The notes under the pieces are model-generated. The model saw only the letters and a program-made list of their open reading frames with translations, searched no databases and was not told where the DNA came from. Source: Streptomyces sp. MRC013 (GTDB lineage: Bacteria > Actinomycetota > Actinomycetes > Streptomycetales > Streptomycetaceae). Taken from it: a stretch of DNA of 64,000 nt. Both the position numbers and the translations under genes were made by a program. How positions within the stretch are numbered: position 1 is the stretch's first letter; each line of letters begins with the position of its first letter. Where the stretch lies: the NCBI RefSeq assembly GCF_023614235.1, contig NZ_CP094264.1, forward strand, positions 5,208,001 to 5,272,000, in the 5' to 3' direction. Positions 9,190-18,238 of this stretch are shown here, piece after piece.

Positions 9190-10751
9190 CACGCTCCCTC
9201 CCCGGGCAGCAGCAGGTCGCCGACCGCCTTGACCTTGATCCGCACGGCGTTGCCGGGCAGGTACGCCATCGGGTACTCCTCGACCTCCACCACGCGGACG
9301 GTGTCCGCGCGGGCACCGGCGGCCACCGCCTTGTCGGCGGCCTCCTCCCTGGCCTGCTGCAGGACCTCCTCTCGGGAGCGGCCCTGCAGGACCTCCACCC
9401 GGTCGACCTCGCCGCCCACCTGGGCGATGGCCGCGCCGATGGCGTTGGCGACGGCGTAGTGCTCGGGCCGGACGGTCTCGAAACCGGGCAGCCCGTCGCC
9501 CACGATGGCGCTGCCCCCGCCCACCAGCACCACCGGGACGGGGGCGGAGGAGGTGCGCATCCGGTCCACCAGCGCGGCCACCTCGCCCGCGATGTGCGCC
9601 ACCGCCCGGCGCACCAGGCCCCGGTCCAGCCCCGCGACCGCGTCCCGGTCGCCGAAGTCGACGAGCCCGGCGGCCGCGGCGATGTCGGAGGCGGTCAGCG
9701 TGTCCCCTCCGAAGACCATGCTCCGCTCCGTCAGCCGGTGCCCGACGCTGTCGGGCCCGACCTGTACGGCGTCGTCGACGGTCCGTACCAGGCTGCCGCC
9801 GCCGATCCCGGCGGCGACCACGTCGGGCATGCGGAAGTTGGTGCGCACCCCGCCGATGTGGACCTCCGTCCCGGCCGGCCGGGGGAAGCCGTTGACGATC
9901 ATTCCGACATCGCTCGTCGTGCCGCCGATGTCGACGACGGCGCAGTCCGACAGACCCGACAGCATCGCCGCGCCCCGCATGGAGTTGGTGGGACCGGAGG
10001 CGAAGGTCGCCACGGGGTAGCGCCGGACGAACTCGACGTCCATCAGGGTGCCGTCGTTCTGCGAGAGGTACACCGGCGCGGTGATGCCGGCCTGACGCAG
10101 CGCCAGCTGGAAGGCGTCGCAGACGAGGTCCGCCAGCTCCCCCAGGGACGCGTTGACGAGGGCCGCGTTCTCCCGCTCGACGAGCCCGATGCGCCCGAGC
10201 TCGTGGCTGAGGGTGATGCGCAGGTCCGGGGCGCGGGCACTCAGCAGGTCCGCGACCTGCTCCTCCATGTCCCGGTTGACCGGGGAGAACACGCCGGTCA
10301 CCGCGACCGCCCGGACGCCGGCGCCGACCATCTCGTCCGCGGCCCGCTTGATCTCGTCCGGGTCGAGCGGGGAGATGGGGCGGCCGTCGAACTCGTAGCC
10401 GCCGTGGCACAGGTGGTGGTGGACGCCCAGGGCACGCGTCAGCCGCGGCGGCCAGTCGGCCATCGGCGGCACGGCCGCGGTCGCCGGCAGGCCGAGCCGC
10501 ACGCAGCCGGTCGGCGCCAGCCCGCGGGCCTCCACGATCGCGTTGGTGAACTGCGTGGTGCCGATCATCACCGCGCGGGCTTTGTCCAGGGTGATCGGCG
10601 ACTGGTACTCGAGCTGCTTGAGGGCGGTCACGATGCCGGCGGTGACGTCGTCCGTGGTGGGGCTCTTGACCGCCGCCACGACCCGGTCACCGTCCATCAG
10701 CACCGCATCGGTGTTGGTGCCGCCCACGTCGATTCCGATTCGCACCGTCAT
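9189..10751 (-). CDS. Hydantoinase/oxoprolinase A family protein
   Basis: 520 residues. ASKHA-type nucleotide-binding motifs are visible: GIDVGGTNTDAVLMDG at residues 5-20 and VVDIGGTTSDVGM near the middle, with GGGSLV and LVGGGSAIVGDG further on. This is the HyuA half of ATP-dependent hydantoinase/5-oxoprolinase systems. No HyuB subunit is present; the DUF917 gene that overlaps its stop takes that place. Its ATG overlaps the permease stop (ATGA), so permease, HyuA and DUF917 form one tightly coupled operon for uptake and ring opening of a cyclic amide. Confidence 0.93.
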   Translation of the reverse strand: MTVRIGIDVGGTNTDAVLMDGDRVVAAVKSPTTDDVTAGIVTALKQLEYQSPITLDKARAVMIGTTQFTNAIVEARGLAPTGCVRLGLPATAAVPPMADWPPRLTRALGVHHHLCHGGYEFDGRPISPLDPDEIKRAADEMVGAGVRAVAVTGVFSPVNRDMEEQVADLLSARAPDLRITLSHELGRIGLVERENAALVNASLGELADLVCDAFQLALRQAGITAPVYLSQNDGTLMDVEFVRRYPVATFASGPTNSMRGAAMLSGLSDCAVVDIGGTTSDVGMIVNGFPRPAGTEVHIGGVRTNFRMPDVVAAGIGGGSLVRTVDDAVQVGPDSVGHRLTERSMVFGGDTLTASDIAAAAGLVDFGDRDAVAGLDRGLVRRAVAHIAGEVAALVDRMRTSSAPVPVVLVGGGSAIVGDGLPGFETVRPEHYAVANAIGAAIAQVGGEVDRVEVLQGRSREEVLQQAREEAADKAVAAGARADTVRVVEVEEYPMAYLPGNAVRIKVKAVGDLLLPGEGA

Positions 10752-12112
10752 GACTGGTTCCCTTCGTGGAAGGTCGGCTGGACCGGGCGGGCCGCGGGTG
10801 CCGGCACGTCCTTCGGCCCCCGTACCAGACCGGCTTTCCCGAACGCCGTGTACAACAGGAAGGCGACGCCGATGGAGTTGACCGCGGGGACCCCCCAGGC
10901 CACGTGGTAGCCGACGAGGCCGCCGGCCGCCCAGCACACCAGCGCCGCGGGGACCCACTCCGGCGCCGCGGCCGGGATCCGGCCGACGGCACGGGTCCGC
11001 TCCAGGTCGGCCCGCCAGGTCTTCACCACGAAGTACTCGGCGATCATGATCCCCGCGATCGGGGGAGTGGCCACGCCCAGGATCGTCAGGAACTCCACGA
11101 AGTGGTCGAGGATCCCGACGGCGGACAGGACCGACCCGCACGCCCCGACGGCCAGCGTGGCCGCCGCGCGGGGGACCTTCCGGCCGAGGATCGCGTCGGC
11201 GCTGTTCACCACGCCCAGCGAGGACGAGTACAGGTTCCAGTCGTTCACCTTCAGGATCGCCGCGACGAGCACCGCGGTCCCCACGAGACCGGAGGAGGAG
11301 GCCACCGCGGCCGCCACGTCGGAGCTGCGGGCCGCGTGCGCCAGCAGCACGCCCGACAGGGCGATCACGTACTCGCCCAGCGTCACGCCCAGGAGGGTCT
11401 GCTTGACGACGTCGGCGGAGGTGCGGTTGTACCGGGTCATGTCCGGGGTCATCACCGCGCCGACGATGAAGCCGCCCGCCACGATCGTGGTGCCGGCCGC
11501 CAGCGACAGCGGGGGGCCGGCCGGCGGGGAGTCCAGCAGGGCCCCCATGTCGTGCCGGGACAGCTCCGACACGATCGACCAGGTCACCAGCAGCATGAAC
11601 GCCGGCACCGTCGCATAGGCCGCCCAGGCCATGAAGCGGATGCCCCACACCACCAGCGCGCTGACCCCCAGGCCGCCCACCAGGGCCCACGCCCACTCCG
11701 GCAGGACGCCGACCAACCGGTGCAGGCCCTGGGCGAAGACGGCGTTCTGCACACCGAACCAGCCCATCAGGCTCACCGCGATCAACAGGCCCACCAGCGC
11801 CGACCCGCCGCGGCCGAACCCGGTCCAGCGCGCCAGGACGGAGGTGGACAGCCCCTCCCGGCACCCGGCGACGCCCACCAGGATGGTGGCGAACTCCAGG
11901 ACGACCGCACCCAGCGTGATCGCCAGGACCGCGTCCCAGAACGTCATCCCGAAGCCCAGCGTGGCTCCCAGGAGGAACTGGCTGAACGACGACAGCTGGC
12001 CGAACCGCTGGGTGGCGACGCTGAACCACGAGTACCGGTGCTCGTCCGGCACCCGCTCCAGCGAAAAATCGTCATTTCCCAAGGAATTTTGTGTGATGGC
12101 TTGTCTTTTCAT
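10748..12112 (-). CDS. NCS1 family nucleobase/hydantoin permease (CodB-like)
   Basis: 454 residues with about twelve hydrophobic segments. The N-terminal region ERVPDEHRYSWFSVATQRFG and the FLLGATLGFGMTFWDA segment are typical of cytosine/purine permeases of the NCS1 family, inner-membrane cation symporters for nucleobases, allantoin or hydantoins. It is the first gene of the HyuA-DUF917 operon and overlaps HyuA by four bases. The first fifteen codons are noticeably AT-rich compared with the rest, which may favour initiation. Substrate is inferred from the neighbours. Confidence 0.93.
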   Translation of the reverse strand: MKRQAITQNSLGNDDFSLERVPDEHRYSWFSVATQRFGQLSSFSQFLLGATLGFGMTFWDAVLAITLGAVVLEFATILVGVAGCREGLSTSVLARWTGFGRGGSALVGLLIAVSLMGWFGVQNAVFAQGLHRLVGVLPEWAWALVGGLGVSALVVWGIRFMAWAAYATVPAFMLLVTWSIVSELSRHDMGALLDSPPAGPPLSLAAGTTIVAGGFIVGAVMTPDMTRYNRTSADVVKQTLLGVTLGEYVIALSGVLLAHAARSSDVAAAVASSSGLVGTAVLVAAILKVNDWNLYSSSLGVVNSADAILGRKVPRAAATLAVGACGSVLSAVGILDHFVEFLTILGVATPPIAGIMIAEYFVVKTWRADLERTRAVGRIPAAAPEWVPAALVCWAAGGLVGYHVAWGVPAVNSIGVAFLLYTAFGKAGLVRGPKDVPAPAARPVQPTFHEGNQS

Positions 12113-12502
12113 CCCGCCCCTGGCTTCCTCGCCTCATGAACGAACCGTCTGGACAGTAGGGCCCCTTCCGGTTGCGCATAACTGGCATGAAGCACAGCAA
12201 TCCTGGCATCGCAGTGCACCCTGCACATCGCAAACCGGACAGCGTGTTCCGTGCACCGGGATCCGGACACCACGGCCCCGGACGCGGGGCGCCGGTACAC
12301 GCCTTCCGCCCTGGCCGACCGCGCGGACCGGGCCCGAACCGCCGCCGCCCGCGCGGCCGGAACGCGGCGCCCGCCGCCCGGACGCGAGGCCCTCGGCCTC
12401 CACGGCACCCGGGAAGACCCGGGGCGGTCGTCTTCGCGGACCCGCCGGAGGACCGGAACGCCGCACCTGGAGCCCCGGTCGCGGATGTGCCATGGTGATC
12501 CC
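12113..12502. promoter_or_regulatory. Control region of the permease-HyuA-DUF917 operon
   Basis: This is the divergent gap between the permease and a methyltransferase gene. It contains a direct repeat CTGGCAT at 12182 and 12203 (21 bases apart, two helical turns) and an inverted repeat GTGCA-CCC-TGCAC at 12214-12226. These are candidate binding sites for the local PucR regulator. The 12250-12480 part looks like ordinary GC-rich spacer with no gene. Confidence 0.45.
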
Positions 12503-13045
12503 ATGACGTGGGACGGCGAGGAGTACCAGGCGCGGATCGACCGTATCGCCGCGGAGGGAGGGGACATGCACGGTGAGGCCGCGCTGGTTCGTTCCTTCGC
12601 GCCGGCCAGGGTTCTCGACGCCGGCTGCGGCACCGGGCGGGTGGGCATCGAGCTGGCCCGCCACGGGATCGCGGTGGTGGGCGTGGACGTCGACGAGTCG
12701 ATGCTCGCCGCGGCCCGGAGCCGGGCGCCGGAGATCCCCTGGCACCGGCGCGACCTGGCAGGGCTCGAACTCGGGGAGTCGTTCGACGTCGTGGTGATGG
12801 CGGGCAACGTGCCCCTGTTCACCCCGCCGGGAACGGAAGCGGCCCTGGTCGCCGGGGCGGCGCGCCACGTCCGGTCGGCCGGGCGCCTCGTCGCCGGGTT
12901 CTCCCTCGACCGGGCCTACACGCTGGCCGACTACGACGACCACTGCCGTGCGGCGGGCCTCGTCCTCGAAGCCAGGTACGCGACCTGGTCCCGCGACCCC
13001 TACGCGGGCGGGGACTACGCCGTCTCCGTGCACCGCAGGCCCTGA
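12503..13045 (+). CDS. Class I SAM-dependent methyltransferase
   Basis: 180 residues from ATG 12503; an in-frame ATG at 12485 is possible. Motif I is VLDAGCGTGRVGIEL, followed by the acidic VVGVDVDESML that binds the adenosine ribose, and FDVVVMAGNVP as motif post-II/IV. The size is that of small soluble methyltransferases of unknown substrate. Divergent from the permease operon; no operon partner. Confidence 0.9.
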   Translation: MTWDGEEYQARIDRIAAEGGDMHGEAALVRSFAPARVLDAGCGTGRVGIELARHGIAVVGVDVDESMLAAARSRAPEIPWHRRDLAGLELGESFDVVVMAGNVPLFTPPGTEAALVAGAARHVRSAGRLVAGFSLDRAYTLADYDDHCRAAGLVLEARYATWSRDPYAGGDYAVSVHRRP

Positions 13046-13435
13046 GCCGGGTCGGGGTGACGGCGCCGGCGGGACCGACCCCTACGGGGACGTCGTAGAG
13101 GAGCGCGCGGCCGGTACCCCGGTGCCCGTCCCCGGTGCGGTGGGTGCCGGGAGCGGCCGCCGGCCGCGTGAGGCGGTGTGCGGTGTCCCCGGCGGACGGG
13201 GCGGCCCCGCGCCCACCTCACCGGGGCTCGGCGGTCCGGCGGGGGTCCGCCGCCCGTAGCCGGTCCCGCTTCCCCGGGAGCGCGTACGGGCTGTGCGCGG
13301 CACCGCCGTCGGCGGGATCGCGAAGAGGCGGCCGAAGCTCCGGGCGGACTCTGGGACGCGGCCGGGGTCCGGGCCGGCGAGTCCTTCCTGCGGCCGCTCG
13401 CGGCGGAGGGGTCCGGAGCGGCGCCTCACAGGGGT

Positions 13436-13558
13436 GCCTCCATGTCTTTCGTCGAGCGAGGCGAGGGCTTCTCGGTTCGCAGAAGGTTCCGTCGCGGAGC
13501 ACGGCGAAGAGGACGCTGACGCGGTGGCGGGCGAGGCGGAGGAGGGCTTGGGCGTGGG
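13436..13558 (-). mobile_element. IS110 family transposase 3' remnant, copy 1
   Basis: On the minus strand this reads ALLRLARHRVSVLFAVLRDG followed by TFCEPRSPRLA, and in a shifted frame ASLDERHGGTP. These are the characteristic C-terminal motifs of IS110-family transposases. Only about 40 codons remain and they are frameshifted. A 123-base copy with about six differences and no gaps is at 43078-43200, so both derive from the same element. Confidence 0.72.
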
Positions 13559-13698
13559 CCGGCGCCACATCGCCCGCGGCACCGCCCGCTCGTCCGTGAA
13601 GGGGCCGCACGGTCGCGGCGGCCCGGGTGCGCCCCTTCGGCCGCCGGGCACCGGGGGAGCGGACCACCGGCGGCTCGTCGAGGCGGCCTTCTCGCCGA

Positions 13699-13730
13699 AG
13701 GGCCCCCGGACCTCTCGGTCCGGGGGCCCT
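13699..13730. terminator. Bidirectional hairpin terminator
   Basis: Perfect 14-base arms (AGGGCCCCCGGACC) surround a TCTC loop, between the IS remnant and the stop of the trypsin gene at 13850. Confidence 0.75.
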
Positions 13731-13849
13731 ACCGGGGGTGTCTGCCGGACGGGCCGGCCGCCGTCTCCCGCCGGGGCGGCGCGGCCCGGCCCGGCCCGCA
13801 CCCCGCGCCTCCCCCTCCGCGCGGGCACGGACGGAGGGGGAGGGACGGA

Positions 13850-14587
13850 TCACACGCCCGCGATGCTCTGGATCCAGGAGCGGTACGCGGTCACGTTCGT
13901 GTAGGCGGTGGTGGTCTGGCGGTCGCTGGTCGAGGCGACGCCGACCTGGGCGCCGTTGGCCATCATCGGGCCGCCGGAGTCGCCGCCCGCGGTGATGCCG
14001 TTGCCGCGGCGGGCGCAGATCGCCGAGCCGCCGTAGGCGTCGCGGCAGGCCCCGGTGACGTAGACGTCGGCGACCTTGAGGTACTGCGACTGGTAGTCGA
14101 TCTCGGAGCCGCTCTGGGTGGTCGCCCCCCAGCCGTAGACCTGGACGGCCTGGCCCACGGAGACCGATCCCGGCTGGCCGAGGCGGGCGTACGTGCCCGC
14201 CACCGAGCGGTCCAGCCTGACCAGGGAGAGGTCCGCCGAGGGGTGGTTCCGGACGGTCGCGCCGTTGGCCACCGTGCCGCCGCGGGTCTGGTCGAGGCTG
14301 CCGATGCGGAAGGACAGACCGCCGTTGACCACGCAGTGCTTGGCGGTCAGGATCCAGGTCGGGGCGATGATGGTGGCGCTGCAGGTCTGCCGGCCGTTGG
14401 AGAACAGCCGGGCGGCCCACGGCGCGCTGTTGGCGTAACCGCCGCCGATGATGGGCTGGACGGAGGCGACCCGGGCCGTCTGGGCGGGCGCGCTGGCGGT
14501 CGTCGGCTGGGCCGTAGCGGTGGGGGCGAGCCCCAGCACCGCCAGGGCGGTGGCTGCGAGCGCGGGGATCAGTCTGCTGGTTCGCAC
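13850..14587 (-). CDS. Secreted trypsin-like serine protease (S1 family)
   Basis: 245 residues from GTG 14587, chosen because AGGAG lies six to seven bases upstream; the longer ORF has no such site. It begins with a Sec signal peptide (RTSRLIPALAATALAVLGLA). The mature enzyme probably begins at IIGGGYANS, near an activation cleavage. The catalytic triad is visible as TAKHC, DLSLV and GDSGGP. Cysteine pairs around the histidine and in the CRDAYGGSAICARRG loop suggest disulfides. Extracellular proteolysis, as in many Streptomyces trypsins. Monocistronic. Confidence 0.93.
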   Translation of the reverse strand: MRTSRLIPALAATALAVLGLAPTATAQPTTASAPAQTARVASVQPIIGGGYANSAPWAARLFSNGRQTCSATIIAPTWILTAKHCVVNGGLSFRIGSLDQTRGGTVANGATVRNHPSADLSLVRLDRSVAGTYARLGQPGSVSVGQAVQVYGWGATTQSGSEIDYQSQYLKVADVYVTGACRDAYGGSAICARRGNGITAGGDSGGPMMANGAQVGVASTSDRQTTTAYTNVTAYRSWIQSIAGV

Positions 14588-14918
14588 GTCGGTCTCCTGT
14601 GTGGGGGGAACGGTCCTTCGTGAGGACCGCGCCGCACGCCCGTGCGGCGCGCGGACGCACGCGAAGGTTGGGTAAGCCTGTCGCGTGCATGTCAATTACG
14701 GCTGCGGTGAATGTGGCAGACAGGCCGCCGCCGGTACAAGGGGTTCGTACGGGAACCGGCCGAACATCGGCGCCGGGAGGGCGACTTCCAGCCAACTCAC
14801 CGGTGTGCCGACCGGATGTCCGCGCGGTTCGGGCGCGGGGCGGCGGCGCACCGGAGCGGGGGCGCCCACTGCCCGGCGCGCCCGGCCGGCCCGCGGCGAC
14901 GGAGCGGGCCGGCCGGGG

Positions 14919-16001
14919 TCAGAGCGACCAGCGGTACTGGTCCGGCACGTGCACGTCGCCGCCGAGTCCGCGCGCCGCCTGCTGCGCCCACGACGGGTTG
15001 CGCAGCAGTTCGCGGCCGAGGAGTACCGCGTCCGCCTCGCCGTTGGCCACGATCTTCTCCGCCTGTTCGGCCTCGGTGATCAGTCCGACCGCGGCGACCG
15101 GCAGCCCCGCCTCCTCCCTCACGCGCGTGGCGAACGGTACCTGGTAGCCCGGGCCCACCGGAATGCGCACGCGCGGCGCGTTTCCACCGCTCGACACGTC
15201 GAGCAGGTCCACGCCGCGCTCCTTGAGGAGGGCGGCGAACCGCACGGTGTCGTCGGCCGTCCAACCCGCCCGCCCCTCCAGCCAGTCGGTGGCCGAGACG
15301 CGGAAGAACAGCGGCAGCTCCCCGGGCCACACCTCGCGCACCGCATCGACGACCTCCAGCGGGAAGCGCGTGCGGTTCTCGAAGGAGCCGCCGTACGCGT
15401 CGGTGCGGCGGTTGCTGTGCGGGGAGAGGAACTCGCCGATCAGGTAGCCGTGGGCACCGTGGACCTCGACGACCTCGAAGCCCGCGTCGAGGGCGCGCCG
15501 CGCCGCCGCCGCGAACTGCCCGACGACGGACCGGATCCGGTCCGGGGACAGCTCCTCCGGTACCGGGTGGCCCCCGGTGAACGGCACCGGGCTCGGGGCG
15601 ACCGGCCGCCACCCCTGCCCGGCGGCGCCCACCGGGGCACCGCCCTTCCAGGGGCGGTCGGTGGACGCCTTGCGGCCGGCGTGGGCGATCTGGATGCCCG
15701 GAACCGTCCCCTGCTCCTTGAGGAACCCGGTGATCCGGCGCAGCGCTGCGGCCTGGGCGCCGTTCCAGATCCCGAGGTCGTGCGGGCTGATCCGGCCCTC
15801 GGGGGAGACCGCGGTCGCCTCCAGCAGGATCAGTCCGGTGCCGCCGGTGGCGCGGGCCGCGTAGTGGGCGAAGTGCCAGTCGCCCGCCACGCCCGCCCGC
15901 GGCCCGGACGCCTCGGCGCTGTACTGGCACATCGGCGCCATCCAGACGCGGTTGGGGACGGTCAGCGACCGGAGGGTGAGGGGTTCGAAGAGCGCGCTCA
16001 C
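14919..16001 (-). CDS. Old yellow enzyme family NADH:flavin oxidoreductase (YqjM-like)
   Basis: 360 residues from GTG 16001, preferred over ATG 16013 because that ATG itself contributes to a GGAG ribosome site six bases before the GTG. FMN TIM-barrel features include the start SALFEPLTLRSLTVPNRVWM, APMCQYSA with the YqjM-type cysteine, HGAHGYLIGEFLSP, and a C-terminal GEADAVLLGRELLRNP. It reduces activated alkenes with NAD(P)H. It is divergent from an ArsR-type regulator with two palindromes between them, so expression is probably controlled by that regulator. Confidence 0.93.
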   Translation of the reverse strand: MSALFEPLTLRSLTVPNRVWMAPMCQYSAEASGPRAGVAGDWHFAHYAARATGGTGLILLEATAVSPEGRISPHDLGIWNGAQAAALRRITGFLKEQGTVPGIQIAHAGRKASTDRPWKGGAPVGAAGQGWRPVAPSPVPFTGGHPVPEELSPDRIRSVVGQFAAAARRALDAGFEVVEVHGAHGYLIGEFLSPHSNRRTDAYGGSFENRTRFPLEVVDAVREVWPGELPLFFRVSATDWLEGRAGWTADDTVRFAALLKERGVDLLDVSSGGNAPRVRIPVGPGYQVPFATRVREEAGLPVAAVGLITEAEQAEKIVANGEADAVLLGRELLRNPSWAQQAARGLGGDVHVPDQYRWSL

Positions 16002-16038
16002 GACGGACTCCATTCGGGGCGGTGCCGGATACGATTCG

Positions 16039-16054
16039 TACGATGGTCATCGTA
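16039..16054. promoter_or_regulatory. Operator palindrome 1 (TACGATG-GT-CATCGTA)
   Basis: Perfect seven-base arms with a two-base spacer in the divergent gap between the old yellow enzyme and the ArsR gene. It has the same architecture as the palindrome 34 bases to its right, so both are likely sites for the adjacent ArsR-type repressor. Confidence 0.7.
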
Positions 16055-16072
16055 ATACGCCATGCGTCAAAC

Positions 16073-16088
16073 TACGAGGCTCCTCGTA
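16073..16088. promoter_or_regulatory. Operator palindrome 2 (TACGAGG-CT-CCTCGTA)
   Basis: Perfect seven-base arms with a two-base spacer. It shares TACGA/TCGTA outer arms with palindrome 1 and lies about 34 bases upstream of the ArsR start, where repressor binding would block its own transcription. Confidence 0.7.
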
Positions 16089-16121
16089 CAATGAAGGCAC
16101 CCGACGAGTCTGGAGCCCTTC

Positions 16122-16481
16122 GTGACCCGTGTGACCGCCGCGGCCGGCCCGCGCGAGCTCGTCCACCCCCCGCGCGACGAGATCCGGCTCGAAGGCGTGC
16201 TCCACGCGCTCTCCGACCCGATGCGGCTGAGGGTCGTCCGCGAACTGGCCGTGGCCGGGGCGGAGGTCGCCTGCTCGCACGTGGACCTGCCCGTCACCAA
16301 GTCGACCGGCACCCACCACTTCCGCGTGCTGCGGGAGGCCGGCGTCATCCGCCAGACCTACCGGGGCACCGCCAAGATGAACGCCCTGCGCCGCGACGAC
16401 CTCGACACGCTCTTCCCCGGCCTCCTGGACGCCGTCCTGGCCGCCGCCGAGGCGCAGTCCGCCCGCCCCGCCGGCTCGTAG
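16122..16481 (+). CDS. ArsR family winged-helix repressor
   Basis: 119 residues from GTG 16122 with GGAG six bases upstream. The winged helix is seen as LHALSDPMRLRVVRELA and TKSTGTHHFRVLREAGVIRQ. No metal-binding CVC box is evident; a single cysteine (VACSHVD) and histidines could sense redox or electrophiles. Divergence from the old yellow enzyme gene with two matching palindromes between them points to an electrophile-responsive pair, as in other OYE-regulator arrangements. Confidence 0.9.
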   Translation: MTRVTAAAGPRELVHPPRDEIRLEGVLHALSDPMRLRVVRELAVAGAEVACSHVDLPVTKSTGTHHFRVLREAGVIRQTYRGTAKMNALRRDDLDTLFPGLLDAVLAAAEAQSARPAGS

Positions 16482-17265
16482 CCCGCCGCGGGGCGACCGC
16501 GTGGCTCCCGCCCGGCCCGGTGCCACCGGGCCGGGACGTCCTCCACCACCGGCGTGGGGACGCCCCTCCCGGGCGGGAGGCGCGGACCGCGAGTGGGTGG
16601 CGTGCCGCCGCGGGCGGGGAGCACGTGCCTTCGCGTTCGGCCGCGCCGCCGCCCGCCGGACCGTCCCCGCGGGAAACGGGCTTCCCGGCCTGCGGCCGCG
16701 TTCACCGCGGCCCCGGTTTCCCGCGGCCCTCGCCGAAGGCGACGCGGCGCCCCCGCTTCAGGGGAGTGCCCGGTACTCGGTCCGGTACGGCAGCGGACAC
16801 GCCGGTACTTCTCCGGGAGACGCCGGCCTTCCGCGGCCCGGCGTTCCCGGTCCTCGACGGCTTGGTCTCCCCGGCCTCCTCCCAGGCCACCCCGGAACGC
16901 TGACCAGGTGTCGGCCCCGCCCCCTGCCGACCCCGGGCCGCGCCGTCTCGGCGACACCGGCGCCCGGTTTCACGGCGGCCGCCTTCACCGCGGTGTACCG
17001 GACGAGGCGGTTGGGCAGGGCTCCGCGACCACGCGTACCGAACGCCTGCGAAACCCGGTGGGGCGAAGGGGAGGGGACGGGCCGTCGGCCCGGCCGTCCC
17101 CCGCGGAATCGGGCTTCCAGCGGCCCGGGGGGCGTCTCAGAGCCGCCCCTGGCCCCGGTGCGGCCGACGGGTCGAAAGGAGGCCCGGTCCACGTCCTTCG
17201 CACCATCCTGACCGGAAGGCACGTACACGCCGGAGCCTGCCGCACTGGAGTTCCTCGACCCCGAC
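16482..17265. other. 784-base stretch with no convincing gene
   Basis: Reading frames on both strands are Arg/Pro/Gly-rich and lack ribosome sites or domain motifs. An AAAGGAGG sequence at 17174-17182 has no good start codon just after it; it could belong to an unrecognised start of the downstream NUDIX gene. Confidence 0.4.
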
Positions 17266-17946
17266 GTGAGGTTCACCCAATGCCCGCCACCCGACCTCAC
17301 GCCGTGGGAACGCGGCGGAATCGACCGCCTCTGGACGGAAACCCGCGCGCTCAACCCCGCCGCATTCGACGGACCGCTGGTCGTCGCCCTCGGTACCGAC
17401 CGCGTCGGGCCAGGGCCGTCGGCGGTGCGGTGGGCGACGATGACGTACCGGTACCGCGCGCTGCGCCGCCTGCGGCCGGCCGGGCAGGTCCCCGGCTCCC
17501 TCTTCGTCACCGCCCTCGTGCCCACCGGGAGCGGCCTCGTGATCGGACGGGGGTCACCCGTCACCGCGGCGCCCGGCCGCTGGACCCTGCCCGGCGGCAC
17601 AGCCGAACCGCCGCCGGCCGGGGAACCCCTGGACACGGAGGTGCTGCGGCGGCACGCCGCCCGTGAACTGGCCGAGGAGACGGGGGTGCGACTCGACGCG
17701 GAAAGACTGCGGTTGCGGGGGGTCACCCGCGGCCGGCGGTTCGGAAGCCTCGGCTTCCACCTCCTCGCCCCCGTGACGCCCAGCGCACGCGTGCGCCACC
17801 TGCACGCGGGCTCGTGCCCCGTCGGAGGCGGCACCGTGCCGGAGCTCGACGGGATCGCCCTCGTGCCCGCGGCCGGGAGAGCCATCGCCCCGGGGCCGTC
17901 CGCGGACCACCTGGCCCAGACCGTCGACCGGTACTTCACGCGGTGA
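17266..17946 (+). CDS. NUDIX hydrolase
   Basis: 226 residues from GTG 17266. The NUDIX box is present as GGTAEPPPAGEP followed by ARELAEETGV, giving the REx2EE metal-binding core. The upstream codons back to 17212 (EPAALEFLDPD) look protein-like but hold no standard start codon, so the true start is uncertain. The protein is longer than minimal NUDIX enzymes and has an unassigned N-terminal part of about 85 residues. Nucleoside diphosphate derivatives are the usual substrates; the specific one cannot be told. Confidence 0.8.
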   Translation: MRFTQCPPPDLTPWERGGIDRLWTETRALNPAAFDGPLVVALGTDRVGPGPSAVRWATMTYRYRALRRLRPAGQVPGSLFVTALVPTGSGLVIGRGSPVTAAPGRWTLPGGTAEPPPAGEPLDTEVLRRHAARELAEETGVRLDAERLRLRGVTRGRRFGSLGFHLLAPVTPSARVRHLHAGSCPVGGGTVPELDGIALVPAAGRAIAPGPSADHLAQTVDRYFTR

Positions 17947-18238
17947 CCTCCTCGGCACGAAAGCGGCGGGGCCACCGCGGCCGCAGGGGAATCCGCACCG
18001 CCTCCATCGGCATCACCCGCGTCGACGGCCCGACGGCGCGGGCACGGAGGCCGCGCGACACCGGAGTGCGGCGAACGGCGACGGCACGGAAAACGGAAGG
18101 CCGGACGTCGAGGAGCCGTCCGCCGCGGTGTCCGGGCCCAGGGGCGCCGGGTCGCCGCGGCAGGACCGAGGGCCCCCGACGCCGGAGGAACCGGGGGCCG
18201 CCGCGCGGGAGCCGGGCGTGCGGGTGGGGGCGGGGCGG

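Larger units (their letters stand above)
13046..13849. other. Non-coding stretch with an IS110 remnant and a terminator
   Basis: No intact gene is visible. The middle (13436-13558) is the 3' scrap of an IS110-type transposase, described separately, and a strong hairpin lies at 13699-13730. The remainder is GC-rich without coding signature. Confidence 0.6.
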
